Assembly (NCBI RefSeq): GCF_003054555.1
Contig: NZ_CP026304.1
Coordinates: forward strand, 5,084,001-5,148,000
Direction of reading: 5' to 3'
Length of the DNA stretch: 64,000 bases
Source of the DNA: Streptomyces lunaelactis
GTDB taxonomy: Bacteria; Actinomycetota; Actinomycetes; Streptomycetales; Streptomycetaceae
Below are positions 52,358 through 61,978 of the stretch, one piece after another. The position numbers and the translations under genes are program-made. The notes below the pieces were generated by a model. That model made no database searches, had not been told where the DNA came from, and saw only the letters and a list, made by a program, of their open reading frames with translations. How positions within the stretch are numbered: the first letter of the stretch is position 1; every line of letters begins with the position of its first letter.

Positions 52358-53800
52358 ATGAACCAGCAAACCGTCCGCCGCGGCAGCGCCGCCTGGGCTC
52401 TCGTCATCACCAGCGTCGCTGGATTCATGGCGGCACTCGACAATCTCGTCGTCACCACCGCCCTTCCCTCCATCCGCAAGGATCTCGGCGGGGCGCTGGA
52501 GGATCTCGAGTGGACGGTGAGCGCGTACACCCTCACGTTCGCCGTCCTGCTGATGTTCGGTGCGGCCCTCGGCGACCGCTTCGGACGCCGGAAGCTCTTC
52601 ATAGTGGGCCTGGCGATCTTCACCGGCGCCTCCGCCGCGGCCGCACTGGCACCTGACATCGACGCCCTCGTCGCCGCCCGCGCAGTACAGGGCGTCGGCG
52701 CGGCGGTCATGATGCCGCTCACCCTGACCCTGCTCACGGCAGCCGTCCCCGTCGCCCGCCGCGGCGCGGCCCTCGGCATCTTCAGCGCCGTCACCGGCCT
52801 CGCCGTCGCCAGCGGCCCCCTCATCGGCGGCAGCCTCACCGAGCACATCTCGTGGCAGTGGATCTTCTGGCTGAACGTCCCGATCGGCCTGGTCCTGCTG
52901 CCGCTGGCCCGGCTGCGCCTCGACGAGTCGTACGCCCCCAACGCCCGGCTCGACGTCCCCGGCACCCTGCTCGTCAGCGGCGGCCTCTTCGGGATCGTCT
53001 ACGCCCTGGTCAACGGCCAGGCCGACGGCTGGTCCAGCACCCCGATCCTGGCCGGTCTGACTCTGGGCACGCTGCTCCTCGTCGCCTTCGTACGCCACGG
53101 GATGACCAGCAAGAACCCCATGCTGCCCATGCGGCTCTTCCGCCGGCGCGCTTTCTTCGGCATCAATGTCGCGAGCCTGCTGATGTTCCTGGGGATGTTC
53201 GGTTCGATCTTCCTGCTCAGCCAGTTCCTGCAGGGCGTCGCCGGCTACTCGCCCACCGAGGCGGGCCTGCGGATGCTCCCCTGGACCGGTATGCCGCTGC
53301 TCGTCGCGCCCATCGCCGGGTACCTCTCCGACAAGATCGGCGGCCGCCCGGTCATCGCCACCGGCCTCGCCCTCCAGGCGGCGGGACTGGCACTCTTCGC
53401 CCTGGTCCTGGAGCCGGGTGTGTCGTACACGGCGCAGCTGCCCGGTCTGATCCTCGGCGGTATCGGCATGGCGCTGTACTTCGCCCCCGCGGCCAGCGTG
53501 GTCATGTCCAGCGTCCCCACCGCCGAGCAGGGCATCGCCTCCGGCGCGAACAACGCCCTGCGCGAGGTCGGCGGAGCCCTCGGCATCGCGGTTCTCGGCG
53601 CGGTCTTCGCCGCCCAGGGCAGCTACGAGTCCCCTCAGGCCTTCTCCGACGGCACCGTCCCGGCGCTCTGGATCGGTGCGGGCGCCGTGGCTCTCGCGGC
53701 GCTGGTCGCCCTGCTGATCCCGAGCCGCGTGGGAGCGACGCCGGCCAGCGCGCCGAAGAGCTCTCAGGCCAACGAGGAGCGCGAGCCCGTCGCCGTATGA
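52358..53800 (+). CDS. MFS transporter, DHA2 (EmrB/QacA) family
   Basis: 480 residues, ATG at 52358 preceded by GGGGGAG. Fourteen predicted membrane helices. The DHA2 motif LDNLVVTTALPSIRKDLGG in helix 1, LMFGAALGDRFGRRKLFIVGLAIFTGASA (motif A), and GLAVASGPLIGGSLTEHISWQWIFWLNVPIGLVLL (motif C: G-x-x-x-G-P) are clear. Such proteins pump drugs out. Repressed, by inference, by the TetR gene upstream. Confidence 0.93.
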   Translation: MNQQTVRRGSAAWALVITSVAGFMAALDNLVVTTALPSIRKDLGGALEDLEWTVSAYTLTFAVLLMFGAALGDRFGRRKLFIVGLAIFTGASAAAALAPDIDALVAARAVQGVGAAVMMPLTLTLLTAAVPVARRGAALGIFSAVTGLAVASGPLIGGSLTEHISWQWIFWLNVPIGLVLLPLARLRLDESYAPNARLDVPGTLLVSGGLFGIVYALVNGQADGWSSTPILAGLTLGTLLLVAFVRHGMTSKNPMLPMRLFRRRAFFGINVASLLMFLGMFGSIFLLSQFLQGVAGYSPTEAGLRMLPWTGMPLLVAPIAGYLSDKIGGRPVIATGLALQAAGLALFALVLEPGVSYTAQLPGLILGGIGMALYFAPAASVVMSSVPTAEQGIASGANNALREVGGALGIAVLGAVFAAQGSYESPQAFSDGTVPALWIGAGAVALAALVALLIPSRVGATPASAPKSSQANEEREPVAV

Positions 53801-53882
53801 CAGCCGGTTCCGGCAGCAGGTGTACGCACGCGGTCCGTGGCCCCGCCCGAGCGTCAGGGCCGAGGACCGTACCCTTGTCCCC

Positions 53883-54938
53883 GTGCAGGAACTCCACGAC
53901 GCCCCCCTCGCCCCCCTGACCACCTTCCGGCTGGGCGGCCCCGCGACGCGCCTCGTCACGGCCACCACCGACGACGAGGTGATCGCCGTCGTACGCGAGG
54001 CCGACGCCGCGGGCGCCCCGCTGCTGATCATCGGCGGCGGCAGCAACCTCGTCATCGGGGACAAGGGCTTCGACGGCACCGCGCTCCGTATCGCGACGCG
54101 AGGCTTCGAACTCTCCGGTACGAAGCTCGAGTTGGCCGCCGGCGAGGTCTGGACGGACGCGGTCGCGCGCACCGTCGAGGCGGGTCTGGCGGGCATCGAG
54201 TGTCTGGCCGGCATCCCGGGCTCGGCCGGCGCGACCCCGATCCAGAACGTCGGCGCGTACGGCCAGGAGGTCTCCAGCACCATCACCGAGGTCGTCGCCT
54301 ACGACCGCCGCAGCGGCGAGACGGTCACCGTCCCGAACGCCGAGTGCGCCTTCTCGTACCGCCACAGCCGCTTCAAGCAGCACCCCGAGCGCTATGTCGT
54401 CCTGCGCGTCCGCTTCGAGCTCGAGGACGCGGACGGGCTGTCGGCCCCGCTCAAGTACGCCGAGACGGCCCGCGCCCTCGGGGTCGAGGCCGGCGACCGC
54501 GTTCCGGCCGCCGACGCCCGCGAGACGGTGCTCAAGCTGCGCGCCGGCAAGGGCATGGTGCTGGACGCCGAGGACCACGACACCTGGTCCGCGGGGTCCT
54601 TCTTCACCAACCCGATCCTCGATCGGGCCGCGCATGAGTCCTTCCTCGCCCGCGTCCACGACCGCCTCGGCCCGGACATCGCGCCGCCCGCCTTCCCGGC
54701 GGGCGAGGGGCGCACCAAGACCTCGGCGGCCTGGCTGATCGACAAGGCCGGCTTCACCAAGGGGTACGGCAGCGGCCCGGCCCGTATCTCGACCAAGCAC
54801 ACGCTCGCCCTCACCAACCGCGGCGAGGCCACCACGGAGGACCTGCTGGCCCTCGCCCGCGAGGTCGTGGCGGGCGTGCACGAGGCCTTCGGGGTCACGC
54901 TCGTCAACGAGCCGGTGACGGTCGGCGTCAGCCTCTGA
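53883..54938 (+). CDS. murB: UDP-N-acetylmuramate dehydrogenase
   Basis: 351 residues from the GTG at 53883, which is preceded by TACCCTTG at about -10 distance and so may be leaderless; an ATG at 53820 lies inside the upstream leader. FAD-binding domain: TTFRLGGPATRLV, LLIIGGGSNLVIGDKGFDGTALRI, ECLAGIPGSAGATPIQNVGAYGQEV, FSYRHSRFK. The catalytic Ser/Glu region is AGSFFTNPIL...AAWLIDKAGFTKGY..ISTKHTLALTNRG. It reduces UDP-GlcNAc-enolpyruvate to UDP-MurNAc with NADPH. Length is normal for type II/III. Confidence 0.96.
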   Translation: MQELHDAPLAPLTTFRLGGPATRLVTATTDDEVIAVVREADAAGAPLLIIGGGSNLVIGDKGFDGTALRIATRGFELSGTKLELAAGEVWTDAVARTVEAGLAGIECLAGIPGSAGATPIQNVGAYGQEVSSTITEVVAYDRRSGETVTVPNAECAFSYRHSRFKQHPERYVVLRVRFELEDADGLSAPLKYAETARALGVEAGDRVPAADARETVLKLRAGKGMVLDAEDHDTWSAGSFFTNPILDRAAHESFLARVHDRLGPDIAPPAFPAGEGRTKTSAAWLIDKAGFTKGYGSGPARISTKHTLALTNRGEATTEDLLALAREVVAGVHEAFGVTLVNEPVTVGVSL

Positions 54939-54975
54939 ACCGCGATGGAACCTGCCGGGTTCCCCAGGTTGTCGA

Positions 54976-55019
54976 GACCCCGCTCACTCATCCGGCCTGA
55001 TCCAAACGAAAGACCCTAG
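54976..55019 (-). repeat. Fragment of the MITE-like element (copy C, inverted)
   Basis: On the minus strand it reads CTAGGGTCTTTCGTTTGGAT then CAGGCCGGATGAGTGAGCGG GG TC, the same left end as copy A but closer to a CTAGGGTCTGTCGTTTGGATC consensus. CTAG at 55016-55019 supplies the TAG stop of the neighbouring minus-strand gene. Confidence 0.65.
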
Positions 55020-55651
55020 TACGCCACCCCGACCGCCTGCTTCAGCGTCCCCGGGTCTCCCACCATCGCCAGCATCGCGTGCGCCACATCCGCCCGCCCG
55101 ATCTTCGACCCGCCCCGCAGATTCCCGCCGATCGCCGTCCGGTAGGTCCCCGTCACCGGCTGGTCCTTGAGCTGCGGCGGCCGTACAGCTGTCCAGTCCG
55201 TCGCGCTGCGCCGCATCTCGTCCTCCATGCCCCGCAGGTCGTCGTAGTGCTTGCGCAGCACCCGGGAGACCAGCGGGGTCCCGACGTAACGCAGGAAGAA
55301 CGTCTCGTTCTCCGGTACGGGACCGAGCGGTGCCGCGCTCACGGCAAGGAAGCGGCGGGTGCCCTCGGCCTCCATCGCCCGCAGGATCGCGCGCGTACCG
55401 GTCGTCGCGATGCCCGCGTACTTGAGGCCGCGGGGCCCGAGGCCCGAGAGCACCGCGTCCCGGCCCGCCACGGCCGGCCGCAGTGCTTCCGGGGCGTCGA
55501 GCTCGGCGGTGAAGACCTCGAGGCCCTCGCCCGTCACCGGCAGCCGCGCCCGATCCCGTACCACCGCTGTGACCTGGTGACCTGCCGCCAGGCCCTGCCG
55601 GACGATCTCCTGTCCGATACCGCCGCTCGCGCCGAACACTGTGAGCCTCAT
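55016..55651 (-). CDS. NAD(P)H-binding protein (atypical SDR)
   Basis: 211 residues from the ATG at 55651. Rossmann motif MRLTVFGASGGIGQEIVRQGLAAGHQVTAVVRDRARLPV, then VTAVVRD, AVAGRDAVLSGLGPR, FLAVSAAPLG, and DWTAVRPPQLKDQPVTGTYRTAIGGNLRGGSKIGRADVAHAML. It resembles NAD(P)-binding proteins of the NmrA/BVR group. It is divergent from a TetR regulator that starts 87 bp away, with two operator-like palindromes in between. Its stop is provided by a mobile repeat. Confidence 0.9.
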   Translation of the reverse strand: MRLTVFGASGGIGQEIVRQGLAAGHQVTAVVRDRARLPVTGEGLEVFTAELDAPEALRPAVAGRDAVLSGLGPRGLKYAGIATTGTRAILRAMEAEGTRRFLAVSAAPLGPVPENETFFLRYVGTPLVSRVLRKHYDDLRGMEDEMRRSATDWTAVRPPQLKDQPVTGTYRTAIGGNLRGGSKIGRADVAHAMLAMVGDPGTLKQAVGVAY

Positions 55652-55670
55652 TGCCCGCACCTCCAAGGTG

Positions 55671-55711
55671 GGTAAGTATTCACTCACCTTTAGGGTGAGT
55701 GGATACTCACC
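55671..55711. promoter_or_regulatory. Two tandem TetR-type operators between divergent genes
   Basis: O1 55671-55688 (GGTAAGTATTCACTCACC) and O2 55694-55711 (GGTGAGTGGATACTCACC). O2 is a perfect 7-4-7 palindrome (GGTGAGT-N4-ACTCACC); O1 is the same palindrome with one mismatch. They are 5 bp apart, centred between the two divergent starts. Confidence 0.8.
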
Positions 55712-55737
55712 ATTCGTCAAGCTTGGTTGGAGCACGC

Positions 55738-56337
55738 ATGCAGCAGCCGCCGCCGGCCCGGGTCCGCCTCCTTGATGCCGCGCATCAGGTCATGCTCACC
55801 AACGGCCTCGCCCGTGCCACCACCAAAGAGATCGCCAAGGCGGCCGGCTGCTCGGAGGCCGCGCTCTACAAGTACTTCCCGAGCAAGGAGGAGCTGTTCG
55901 TCACCGTGCTGAAGGAGCGGCTGCCCAGGCTCAAGCCGCTGTTGGAGACCCTCGTCGCAGAACCGGGGGAGCGGAGCGTCGAGGAGAACCTCATAGAGAT
56001 CGCCCGCCAGGCCGCCCGCTTCTACGCCCAGAGCTTCCCGATCGCCGCTTCGCTCTACGCGGAGCCCAAACTCAAGCAGCGCCACGACGACGCCATGCGT
56101 GAACTGGGTACGGGCCCGCACGTGCCCATCCGGGGCCTCGACGCCTATCTGCGCACCGAGCAGGACGCCGGACGGATCCGCGCCGGCGCCGACACCTACG
56201 CGGCCGCGTCCCTGTTGCTCGGGGCCTGCGCCCAGCGGGCCTTCGCGTACGACATGACGCCGGACGGAAAGCCTCCGCAGTCGCTCGACGAGTTCGCCGC
56301 GGGAATCGCCCGCACCTTGTTGAGCGGAATCAGCTAG
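55738..56337 (+). CDS. TetR family regulator
   Basis: 199 residues from the ATG at 55738, preceded by GGAG. Helix-turn-helix: RVRLLDAAHQVMLTNGLARATTKEIAKAAGCSEAALYKYFPSKEELFVTVLKERLPRL. The C-terminal part has an AefR-like pattern (ENLIEIARQAARFYAQSFPIAASLYAEPKL). Divergent from the NAD(P)-binding gene; it probably represses both from the paired palindromes upstream of it. Confidence 0.92.
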   Translation: MQQPPPARVRLLDAAHQVMLTNGLARATTKEIAKAAGCSEAALYKYFPSKEELFVTVLKERLPRLKPLLETLVAEPGERSVEENLIEIARQAARFYAQSFPIAASLYAEPKLKQRHDDAMRELGTGPHVPIRGLDAYLRTEQDAGRIRAGADTYAAASLLLGACAQRAFAYDMTPDGKPPQSLDEFAAGIARTLLSGIS

Positions 56338-56346
56338 TGCGCCACT

Positions 56347-56366
56347 TGGTCAGTCAGTCAGTCAGT
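56347..56366. repeat. (GTCA)n tetranucleotide repeat
   Basis: GGTCAGTCAGTCAGTCAGTC runs up to the ADA stop codon (TCA at 56366-56368), downstream of its coding end. Confidence 0.9.
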
Positions 56367-57385
56367 CAGCCGGCCAGCCAGTCGTCGATCCCGGACAGCA
56401 GCTTGTTCCGGACTTCCTCCGGAGCCGCCGAGCCCCGCACCGACTGCCGTGCCAGCTCCGCCAGTTCGGCGTCCGTGAAGCCGTGATGCCTCCGCGCCAG
56501 CTCGTACTGCGCCGCCAGCCGCGATCCGAAGAGCAGCGGGTCGTCCGCCCCCAGCGCCATCGGCACCCCCGCGTCGTACAGCGTCCGCAGCGGTACGTCG
56601 GCCGGCTTCTCGTACACCCCCAGGGCCACATTTGACGACGGGCACACTTCGCACGTCACACCGCGCTCGGCCAGTTTCCGCAGCAGCCGGGGGTCCTCCG
56701 CCGCCCGTACCCCGTGCCCGATGCGCGAGGCGTGCAGATCGTCCAGGCAGTCCCGTACGGACGCGGGGCCCGTGAGCTCGCCGCCGTGCGGCGCCGCCAG
56801 CAGGCCGCCGTCCCGGGCGATCGCGAAGGCGCGGTCGAAGTCCCTTGCCATGCCCCGGCGTTCGTCGTTGGAGAGACCGAAGCCGACCACCCCGCGGTCC
56901 GCGTACCGGACCGCGAGCCGGGCCAGCGTACGGGCGTCCAGCGGGTGCTTCATACGATTCGCTGCGACCAGCACGCGCAGGCCGAGACCGGTCTCCCGGC
57001 CGGCGCGCTCCACCGCATCCAGGATGATCTCCAGCGCCGGAATCAGACCGCCCAGCATGGGGGCGTACGAGGTCGGGTCGACCTGGATCTCGAGCCAGCC
57101 CGAGCCGTCCCGCACATCCTCCTCGGCGGCCTCGCGCACCAGCCGCTGGATGTCCTCGGGGGAGCGCAGGCAGGACCGTGCGATGTCGTAGAGCCGCTGG
57201 AAACGGAACCAGCCGCGCTCGTCGGTCGCCCGCAGTTTGGGCGGTTCGCCGCTGGTCAGGGCATCGGGCAGATGAACGCCGTACTTGTCGGCGAGCTCAA
57301 GCAGGGTGGTGGGCCGCATCGACCCGGTGAAGTGCAGATGCAGATGGGCCTTCGGCAGCAGGCTCAGGTCACGTACGTGCTCCAT
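56366..57385 (-). CDS. add: Adenosine deaminase
   Basis: 339 residues from the ATG at 57385 (MEHVRDLSLLPKAHLHLHFTGSMRP). A GTG at 57403 is also in frame. It deaminates adenosine and deoxyadenosine. Metal and catalytic motifs: HLHLHFTGS for H-x-H, AAPHGGELTGP (His and Glu), RIGHGVRAAEDPRLL (His), and MALGADDPLLFG (the Asp pair). The residue that is usually Asp two positions after H-x-H is Thr here. EVCPSSNVALGVY is normal. Confidence 0.94.
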   Translation of the reverse strand: MEHVRDLSLLPKAHLHLHFTGSMRPTTLLELADKYGVHLPDALTSGEPPKLRATDERGWFRFQRLYDIARSCLRSPEDIQRLVREAAEEDVRDGSGWLEIQVDPTSYAPMLGGLIPALEIILDAVERAGRETGLGLRVLVAANRMKHPLDARTLARLAVRYADRGVVGFGLSNDERRGMARDFDRAFAIARDGGLLAAPHGGELTGPASVRDCLDDLHASRIGHGVRAAEDPRLLRKLAERGVTCEVCPSSNVALGVYEKPADVPLRTLYDAGVPMALGADDPLLFGSRLAAQYELARRHHGFTDAELAELARQSVRGSAAPEEVRNKLLSGIDDWLAG

Positions 57386-57466
57386 TGAAGGATCTTGCCG
57401 CACCCGACCGCCGTCCGGCAGCCCCTTTCCCCGATCGGGTCCTTGCCCGAACGAAGAACCGGAAAC

Positions 57467-57505
57467 GGGAACGGGCCCCCGGCCGTGCAGCCGGGAGCCC
57501 GTCCC
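57467..57505 (-). terminator. Hairpin after the aminotransferase
   Basis: An approximately 16-bp imperfect stem (57466-57483 with 57490-57505, loop CGTGCA) lies about 20 bp past the stop of the minus-strand aminotransferase. Confidence 0.6.
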
Positions 57506-57523
57506 CTTCTCCTTGAGTACCCG

Positions 57524-58750
57524 CTAGTCGCGCGCCTCGGCGAGCAGCTTCTGGAGCCGCGAGACACCCTCGACCAGGTCCTCGTCACCCAGTGCGTACG
57601 ACAGCCGCAGATAGCCCGGCGTACCGAAGGCCTCGCCCGGCACGACCGCCACCTCGGCCTCCTCAAGGATCAGCGCCGCCAGCTCCACCGAGCTCTGCGG
57701 ACGCTTGCCGCGGATCTCCTTGCCCAGCAGCGCCTTCACCGAGGGGTACGCGTAGAACGCGCCCTCCGGCTCCGGGCACAGCACGCCGTCGATCTCGTTG
57801 AGCATGCGCACGATCGTCTGCCGGCGGCGGTCGAAGGCGGCACGCATCTCGGCGACCGCGTCCAGGTTCCCGGACACCGCGGCCAGCGCAGCAACCTGCG
57901 CGACATTGGAGACGTTCGACGTGGCGTGCGACTGCAGGTTGGTCGCGGCCTTCACGACGTCCTTCGGACCGATGAGCCACCCCACACGCCAGCCGGTCAT
58001 CGCATAGGTCTTGGCCACACCGTTGACCACGATGCACTTGTCGCGCAGCTCGGGCACGAGCGTCGGCAGCGAGGTGAACGTGGCGTCCCCATACACAAGG
58101 TGCTCGTAGATCTCGTCCGTCAGTACCCACAGCCCGTGCTCGACGGCCCAGCGCCCGATCGCCTCGGCGTCGGCCTTGCTGTAGACCGCGCCCGTCGGGT
58201 TGGAGGGGGAGACGAAGAGCACGACCTTCGTACGCTCCGTACGCGCCGCCTCCAGCTGCTCGACGGAGACCCGGTAACCGGTGGTCTCGTCGGCCACGAC
58301 GTCGACCGGAACACCGCCCGCCAGCCGGATCGACTCGGGGTAGGTCGTCCAGTACGGCGCGGGGACGATGACCTCGTCGCCCGGATCCAGGATCGCCGCG
58401 AAGGCCTCGTAGATCGCCTGCTTGCCGCCGTTGGTGACCAGGATCTGGGAGGCCTCGACCTCGTAACCCGAGTCGCGCAGCGTCTTCGCGGCGATGGCGG
58501 CCTTGAGCTCGGGGAGCCCGCCGGCCGGGGTGTAGCGGTGGTACTTCGGGGTGCGGGCGGCCTCGATCGCGGCCTCGACGATGTAGTCGGGTGTCGCGAA
58601 GTCCGGCTCACCCGCGCCGAAGCCGATCACCGGACGCCCGGCGGCCTTCAGTGCCTTGGCCTTGGCGTCGACGGCGAGGGTCGCGGACTCGGAGATCGCA
58701 CCGATGCGGGCGGAGACCCGGCGCTCGGTCGGAGGGGTTGCAGCGCTCAT
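57524..58750 (-). CDS. aspC: Aspartate/aromatic-type aminotransferase (class I)
   Basis: 408 residues from the ATG at 58750 ([36 protein letters not shown]). PLP-dependent type: [83 protein letters not shown], the Schiff-base Lys in [21 protein letters not shown], and [16 protein letters not shown]. It transaminates aspartate with 2-oxoglutarate. This gene is next to the tRNA-Trp-secE unit in many Streptomyces. Confidence 0.95.
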   Translation of the reverse strand: MSAATPPTERRVSARIGAISESATLAVDAKAKALKAAGRPVIGFGAGEPDFATPDYIVEAAIEAARTPKYHRYTPAGGLPELKAAIAAKTLRDSGYEVEASQILVTNGGKQAIYEAFAAILDPGDEVIVPAPYWTTYPESIRLAGGVPVDVVADETTGYRVSVEQLEAARTERTKVVLFVSPSNPTGAVYSKADAEAIGRWAVEHGLWVLTDEIYEHLVYGDATFTSLPTLVPELRDKCIVVNGVAKTYAMTGWRVGWLIGPKDVVKAATNLQSHATSNVSNVAQVAALAAVSGNLDAVAEMRAAFDRRRQTIVRMLNEIDGVLCPEPEGAFYAYPSVKALLGKEIRGKRPQSSVELAALILEEAEVAVVPGEAFGTPGYLRLSYALGDEDLVEGVSRLQKLLAEARD

Positions 58751-58920
58751 ACGGCCCATCGTCCCAGACGACAAACGCACCCGGCACACCTGTTTCGAGT
58801 AGCGGACAGGAACCACCCCGGCGCTATCTGTTCGACGCCGGGCCTGCGACCACGTACACTCACTCGTCGTTGGCCCTCACCAACCACATCGTCGGATGGG
58901 GTAGGTTGGGGAAACCACAA

Positions 58921-58993
58921 AGGGTCGTAGCTCAATTGGTAGAGCACTGGTCTCCAAAACCAGCGGTTGGGGGTTCAAGTCCCTCCGGCCCTG
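58921..58993 (+). tRNA. trpT: tRNA-Trp (CCA)
   Basis: 73 nt; anticodon CCA at 58954-58956. Acceptor AGGGTCG pairs with CGGCCCT (one G-T). D arm GCTCAATTGGTAGAGC, T arm GGGGTTCAAGTCCCT. It leads into secE, a conserved actinobacterial arrangement. Confidence 0.96.
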
Positions 58994-59101
58994 CTACACA
59001 CTCCTTCGCCAGGATGTGTGCGCATGTACGTACATTCAACCAACCGCCGTGCGGCTCCACCGGGCGCGGCGCGGCCACGACCCGGAATCAGGTGAAAGAT
59101 C

Positions 59102-59386
59102 GTGACGGACGCCGTGGGCTCCATCGACATGCCTGATGCCGATGACGAGGCGCCGGAGTCGAAGAAGACCCGCAAGGGCGGCAAGCGCGGAAAGAAGGGC
59201 CCTCTGGGCCGTCTCGCGCTCTTCTACCGACAGATCGTCGCTGAGCTGCGCAAGGTCGTATGGCCTACTCGCAACCAGCTGACGACGTACACCACAGTGG
59301 TGATTGTCTTCGTAGTCGTCATGATTGGTCTTGTGACCGTGATTGACTATGGGTTCCAGGAAGCCGTCAAGTACGTCTTCGGCTGA
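59102..59386 (+). CDS. secE: Preprotein translocase subunit SecE
   Basis: 94 residues, GTG start at 59102. One membrane helix at the C-terminus (TYTTVVIVFVVVMIGLVTVIDYGFQEAVKYVFG) after the conserved RQIVAELRKVVWPTRNQL amphipathic segment. The N-terminus is a basic, Lys/Gly-rich extension (SKKTRKGGKRGKKGPLGRLALF). SecE clamps the SecY channel. Confidence 0.95.
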   Translation: MTDAVGSIDMPDADDEAPESKKTRKGGKRGKKGPLGRLALFYRQIVAELRKVVWPTRNQLTTYTTVVIVFVVVMIGLVTVIDYGFQEAVKYVFG

Positions 59387-59461
59387 GGCCGCGGAGGGCG
59401 CCGGCAGCGGCGCCCCTTTCGCATGTTCCACCCCATCTGTATCCAGGAAGAAGCAGCCACC

Positions 59462-60406
59462 GTGTCTGACCCGAACCTGAACGACGCCATCGAGTCGGAG
59501 GAGTCCGTGGAGGACGAACTCGACATCGTTGAGGCGGCGGACGCTGTGGAGCCGGACCAGGCCGAAGCTGCTGACGCCGCCGCGGGCGAGCCGGCCGAAG
59601 AGGCCGCGATGCACGTCGAGGACGAGGCCACCGCGGTTACCGAGGCAGAAGAGGCCCCCGCGGTTGCCGAGGCAGAAGAGGACGAGGCCGCCACAGCCGA
59701 CGTCGAGGAGGCCGAAGAGGCCGCCGACGCCGAAGCCGAGGACGAAGAGGCCGCCGAGGGCGAAGAGCCGACGGAGCCCGAGGCCCCGGTCGACCCGGTC
59801 GCCGCGCTCCGCGAGGAGCTGCGCGGTCTGCCCGGCGAGTGGTACGTCATCCACACGTACGCCGGTTACGAGAAGCGCGTGAAGGCCAACCTGGAGCAGC
59901 GTGCCGTCTCGCTGAACGTCGAGGACTTCATCTACTCGGCCGAAGTGCCCGAGGAAGAGATCGTCCAGATCAAGAACGGCGAGCGTAAGAACGTCCGCCA
60001 GAACAAGCTTCCCGGCTACGTCCTGGTCCGAATGGACCTGACGAACGAGTCCTGGGGCGTCGTCCGCAACACCCCCGGTGTCACCGGCTTCGTGGGCAAC
60101 GCCTACGACCCGTACCCGCTGACCCTGGACGAGATCGTCAAGATGCTCGCCCCGGAGGCCGAGGAGAAGGCCGCGCGCGAGGCCGCGGAGGCCGAGGGCA
60201 AGCCGGTTCCGGCCCGCAAGGTCGAGGTCCAGGTGCTGGACTTCGAGGTGGGCGACTCGGTCACCGTCACCGACGGTCCGTTCGCGACGCTGCAGGCGAC
60301 GATCAACGAGATCAACGCCGACTCGAAGAAGGTCAAGGGCCTTGTCGAGATCTTCGGCCGCGAGACCCCGGTCGAGCTGAGCTTCGACCAGATCCAGAAG
60401 AACTGA
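59462..60406 (+). CDS. nusG: Transcription termination/antitermination protein NusG
   Basis: 314 residues from the GTG at 59462. The first 125 residues are an acidic Glu/Asp/Ala extension ([18 protein letters not shown].., 25 to 30 acidic residues). The NGN domain begins at [23 protein letters not shown], with [33 protein letters not shown] and [12 protein letters not shown]. The KOW domain follows: [53 protein letters not shown]. The acidic tail is characteristic of streptomycete NusG. Confidence 0.96.
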   Translation: MSDPNLNDAIESEESVEDELDIVEAADAVEPDQAEAADAAAGEPAEEAAMHVEDEATAVTEAEEAPAVAEAEEDEAATADVEEAEEAADAEAEDEEAAEGEEPTEPEAPVDPVAALREELRGLPGEWYVIHTYAGYEKRVKANLEQRAVSLNVEDFIYSAEVPEEEIVQIKNGERKNVRQNKLPGYVLVRMDLTNESWGVVRNTPGVTGFVGNAYDPYPLTLDEIVKMLAPEAEEKAAREAAEAEGKPVPARKVEVQVLDFEVGDSVTVTDGPFATLQATINEINADSKKVKGLVEIFGRETPVELSFDQIQKN

Positions 60407-60427
60407 CACCTTCTGGGCACAAGCCTT

Positions 60428-60477
60428 CCGAGCAGGTCAGAACGGCTCTCAAAGCCGCTCTGACCTGCTCGGTTTTT
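60428..60477 (+). terminator. Strong Rho-independent terminator after nusG
   Basis: A 20-bp stem with a single A-C mismatch (60428-60447 with 60453-60472, loop CTCAA) followed by TTTTT at 60473-60477. It separates secE-nusG from rplK-rplA. Confidence 0.95.
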
Positions 60478-60573
60478 AGCCGCGCAGCTATACCCGTTAT
60501 CGTTGTGCGGTATGCCTCCATCCGGATGACTGGGTGGAGCGCTGGAAACTCTCACTAGGACCCGGAGAGAGCA

Positions 60574-61008
60574 ATGCCTCCCAAGAAGAAGAAGGTCACG
60601 GGGCTTATCAAGCTCCAGATCAACGCCGGTGCGGCGAACCCGGCCCCGCCGGTCGGCCCCGCACTGGGCCAGCACGGCGTCAACATCATGGAGTTCTGCA
60701 AGGCCTACAACGCCGCGACCGAGTCGCAGCGTGGCATGGTCGTGCCGGTGGAGATCACGGTCTACGACGACCGCTCCTTCACCTTCATCACCAAGACTCC
60801 GCCGGCCGCCAAGCTGATCCTCAAGGCCGCGGGTGTGGACAAGGGCTCCGGCGAGCCGCACAAGACCAAGGTTGCCAAGCTCACCGGCGCCCAGGTCCGC
60901 GAGATCGCCACGGTCAAGCTGCCCGACCTGAACGCCAACGACCTGGACGCCGCGTCGAAGATCATCGCCGGCACCGCCCGTTCCATGGGCATCACGGTCG
61001 AGGGCTGA
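60574..61008 (+). CDS. rplK: 50S ribosomal protein L11
   Basis: 144 residues, ATG at 60574. [46 protein letters not shown] is the L11 N-terminal domain; the C-terminal rRNA-binding domain has [54 protein letters not shown]. It binds the GTPase-associated region and is the site of thiostrepton action. Confidence 0.98.
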
Positions 61009-61115
61009 ATCAGCCCCCGCGAGACCGGAGTGGTAGGGCCAAGCGCTGGTCCGCACCACGACTCCATACCTGCCACGCGGCGTCAGCCGCATGGTGTTAC
61101 TCCACAGGAGCAGAA

Positions 61116-61838
61116 GTGAAGCGCAGCAAGAACCTCCGCGCTGCGGACGCGAAGATCGACCGGGAGCGCGCCTACGCCCCGCTCGAGGCCGTCCGTCTCG
61201 CCAAGGACACCGCCGCCGCCAAGTTCGACGGAACCGTCGAGGTCGCCTTCCGCCTGGGTGTTGACCCGCGCAAGGCCGACCAGATGGTCCGTGGCACCGT
61301 CAACCTTCCGCACGGCACCGGCAAGACCGCCCGGGTCCTGGTCTTCGCGACCGGTGACCGTGCTGCGGCCGCGGAAGCCGCGGGCGCCGACATTGTCGGC
61401 TCCGACGAACTGATCGACGAGGTTGCGAAGGGCCGTCTGGACTTCGACGCCGTCGTCGCCACCCCGGACCTCATGGGCAAGGTCGGCCGCCTCGGCCGCG
61501 TGCTCGGTCCGCGTGGTCTGATGCCGAACCCGAAGACCGGCACCGTCACCCCCGATGTCGCCAAGGCTGTGAACGACATCAAGGGCGGCAAGATCGAGTT
61601 CCGCGTCGACAAGCACTCGAACCTGCACTTCATCATCGGCAAGGTCTCCTTCGACGAGACGAAGCTGGTCGAGAACTACGCCGCGGCGCTGGACGAGATC
61701 CTTCGTCTGAAGCCGTCCGCCGCGAAGGGCCGCTACATCAAGAAGGCGACCCTGGCGACGACGATGGGCCCCGGCATCCCGCTGGACTCCAACCGCACCC
61801 GCAACCTCCTCGTCGAGGAGGACCCGGCCGCCGTCTGA
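61116..61838 (+). CDS. rplA: 50S ribosomal protein L1
   Basis: 240 residues from the GTG at 61116, preceded by ACAGGAG. The L1 signature is [57 protein letters not shown]. In other bacteria L1 also represses its own operon. The rplK-rplA pair ends at the terminator below. Confidence 0.98.
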   Translation: MKRSKNLRAADAKIDRERAYAPLEAVRLAKDTAAAKFDGTVEVAFRLGVDPRKADQMVRGTVNLPHGTGKTARVLVFATGDRAAAAEAAGADIVGSDELIDEVAKGRLDFDAVVATPDLMGKVGRLGRVLGPRGLMPNPKTGTVTPDVAKAVNDIKGGKIEFRVDKHSNLHFIIGKVSFDETKLVENYAAALDEILRLKPSAAKGRYIKKATLATTMGPGIPLDSNRTRNLLVEEDPAAV

Positions 61839-61872
61839 ATCTGACGGCAGTCGCGGGTCTCGCGTACTGAAG

Positions 61873-61912
61873 CCGGCCCCCGCACCTCTACGGAGCTGCG
61901 GGGGCCGGTTTT
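61873..61912 (+). terminator. Terminator after rplA
   Basis: CCGGCCCCCGCA (61873-61884) pairs with TGCGGGGGCCGG (61897-61908), 12 perfect bp, followed by TTTT. Confidence 0.93.
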
Positions 61913-61978
61913 CTGCTGCCCTGCTGTCACATGCCTGCGTTACCGTTCCGGTGTTCGCAGACAGACGAGGGGTGGGGC

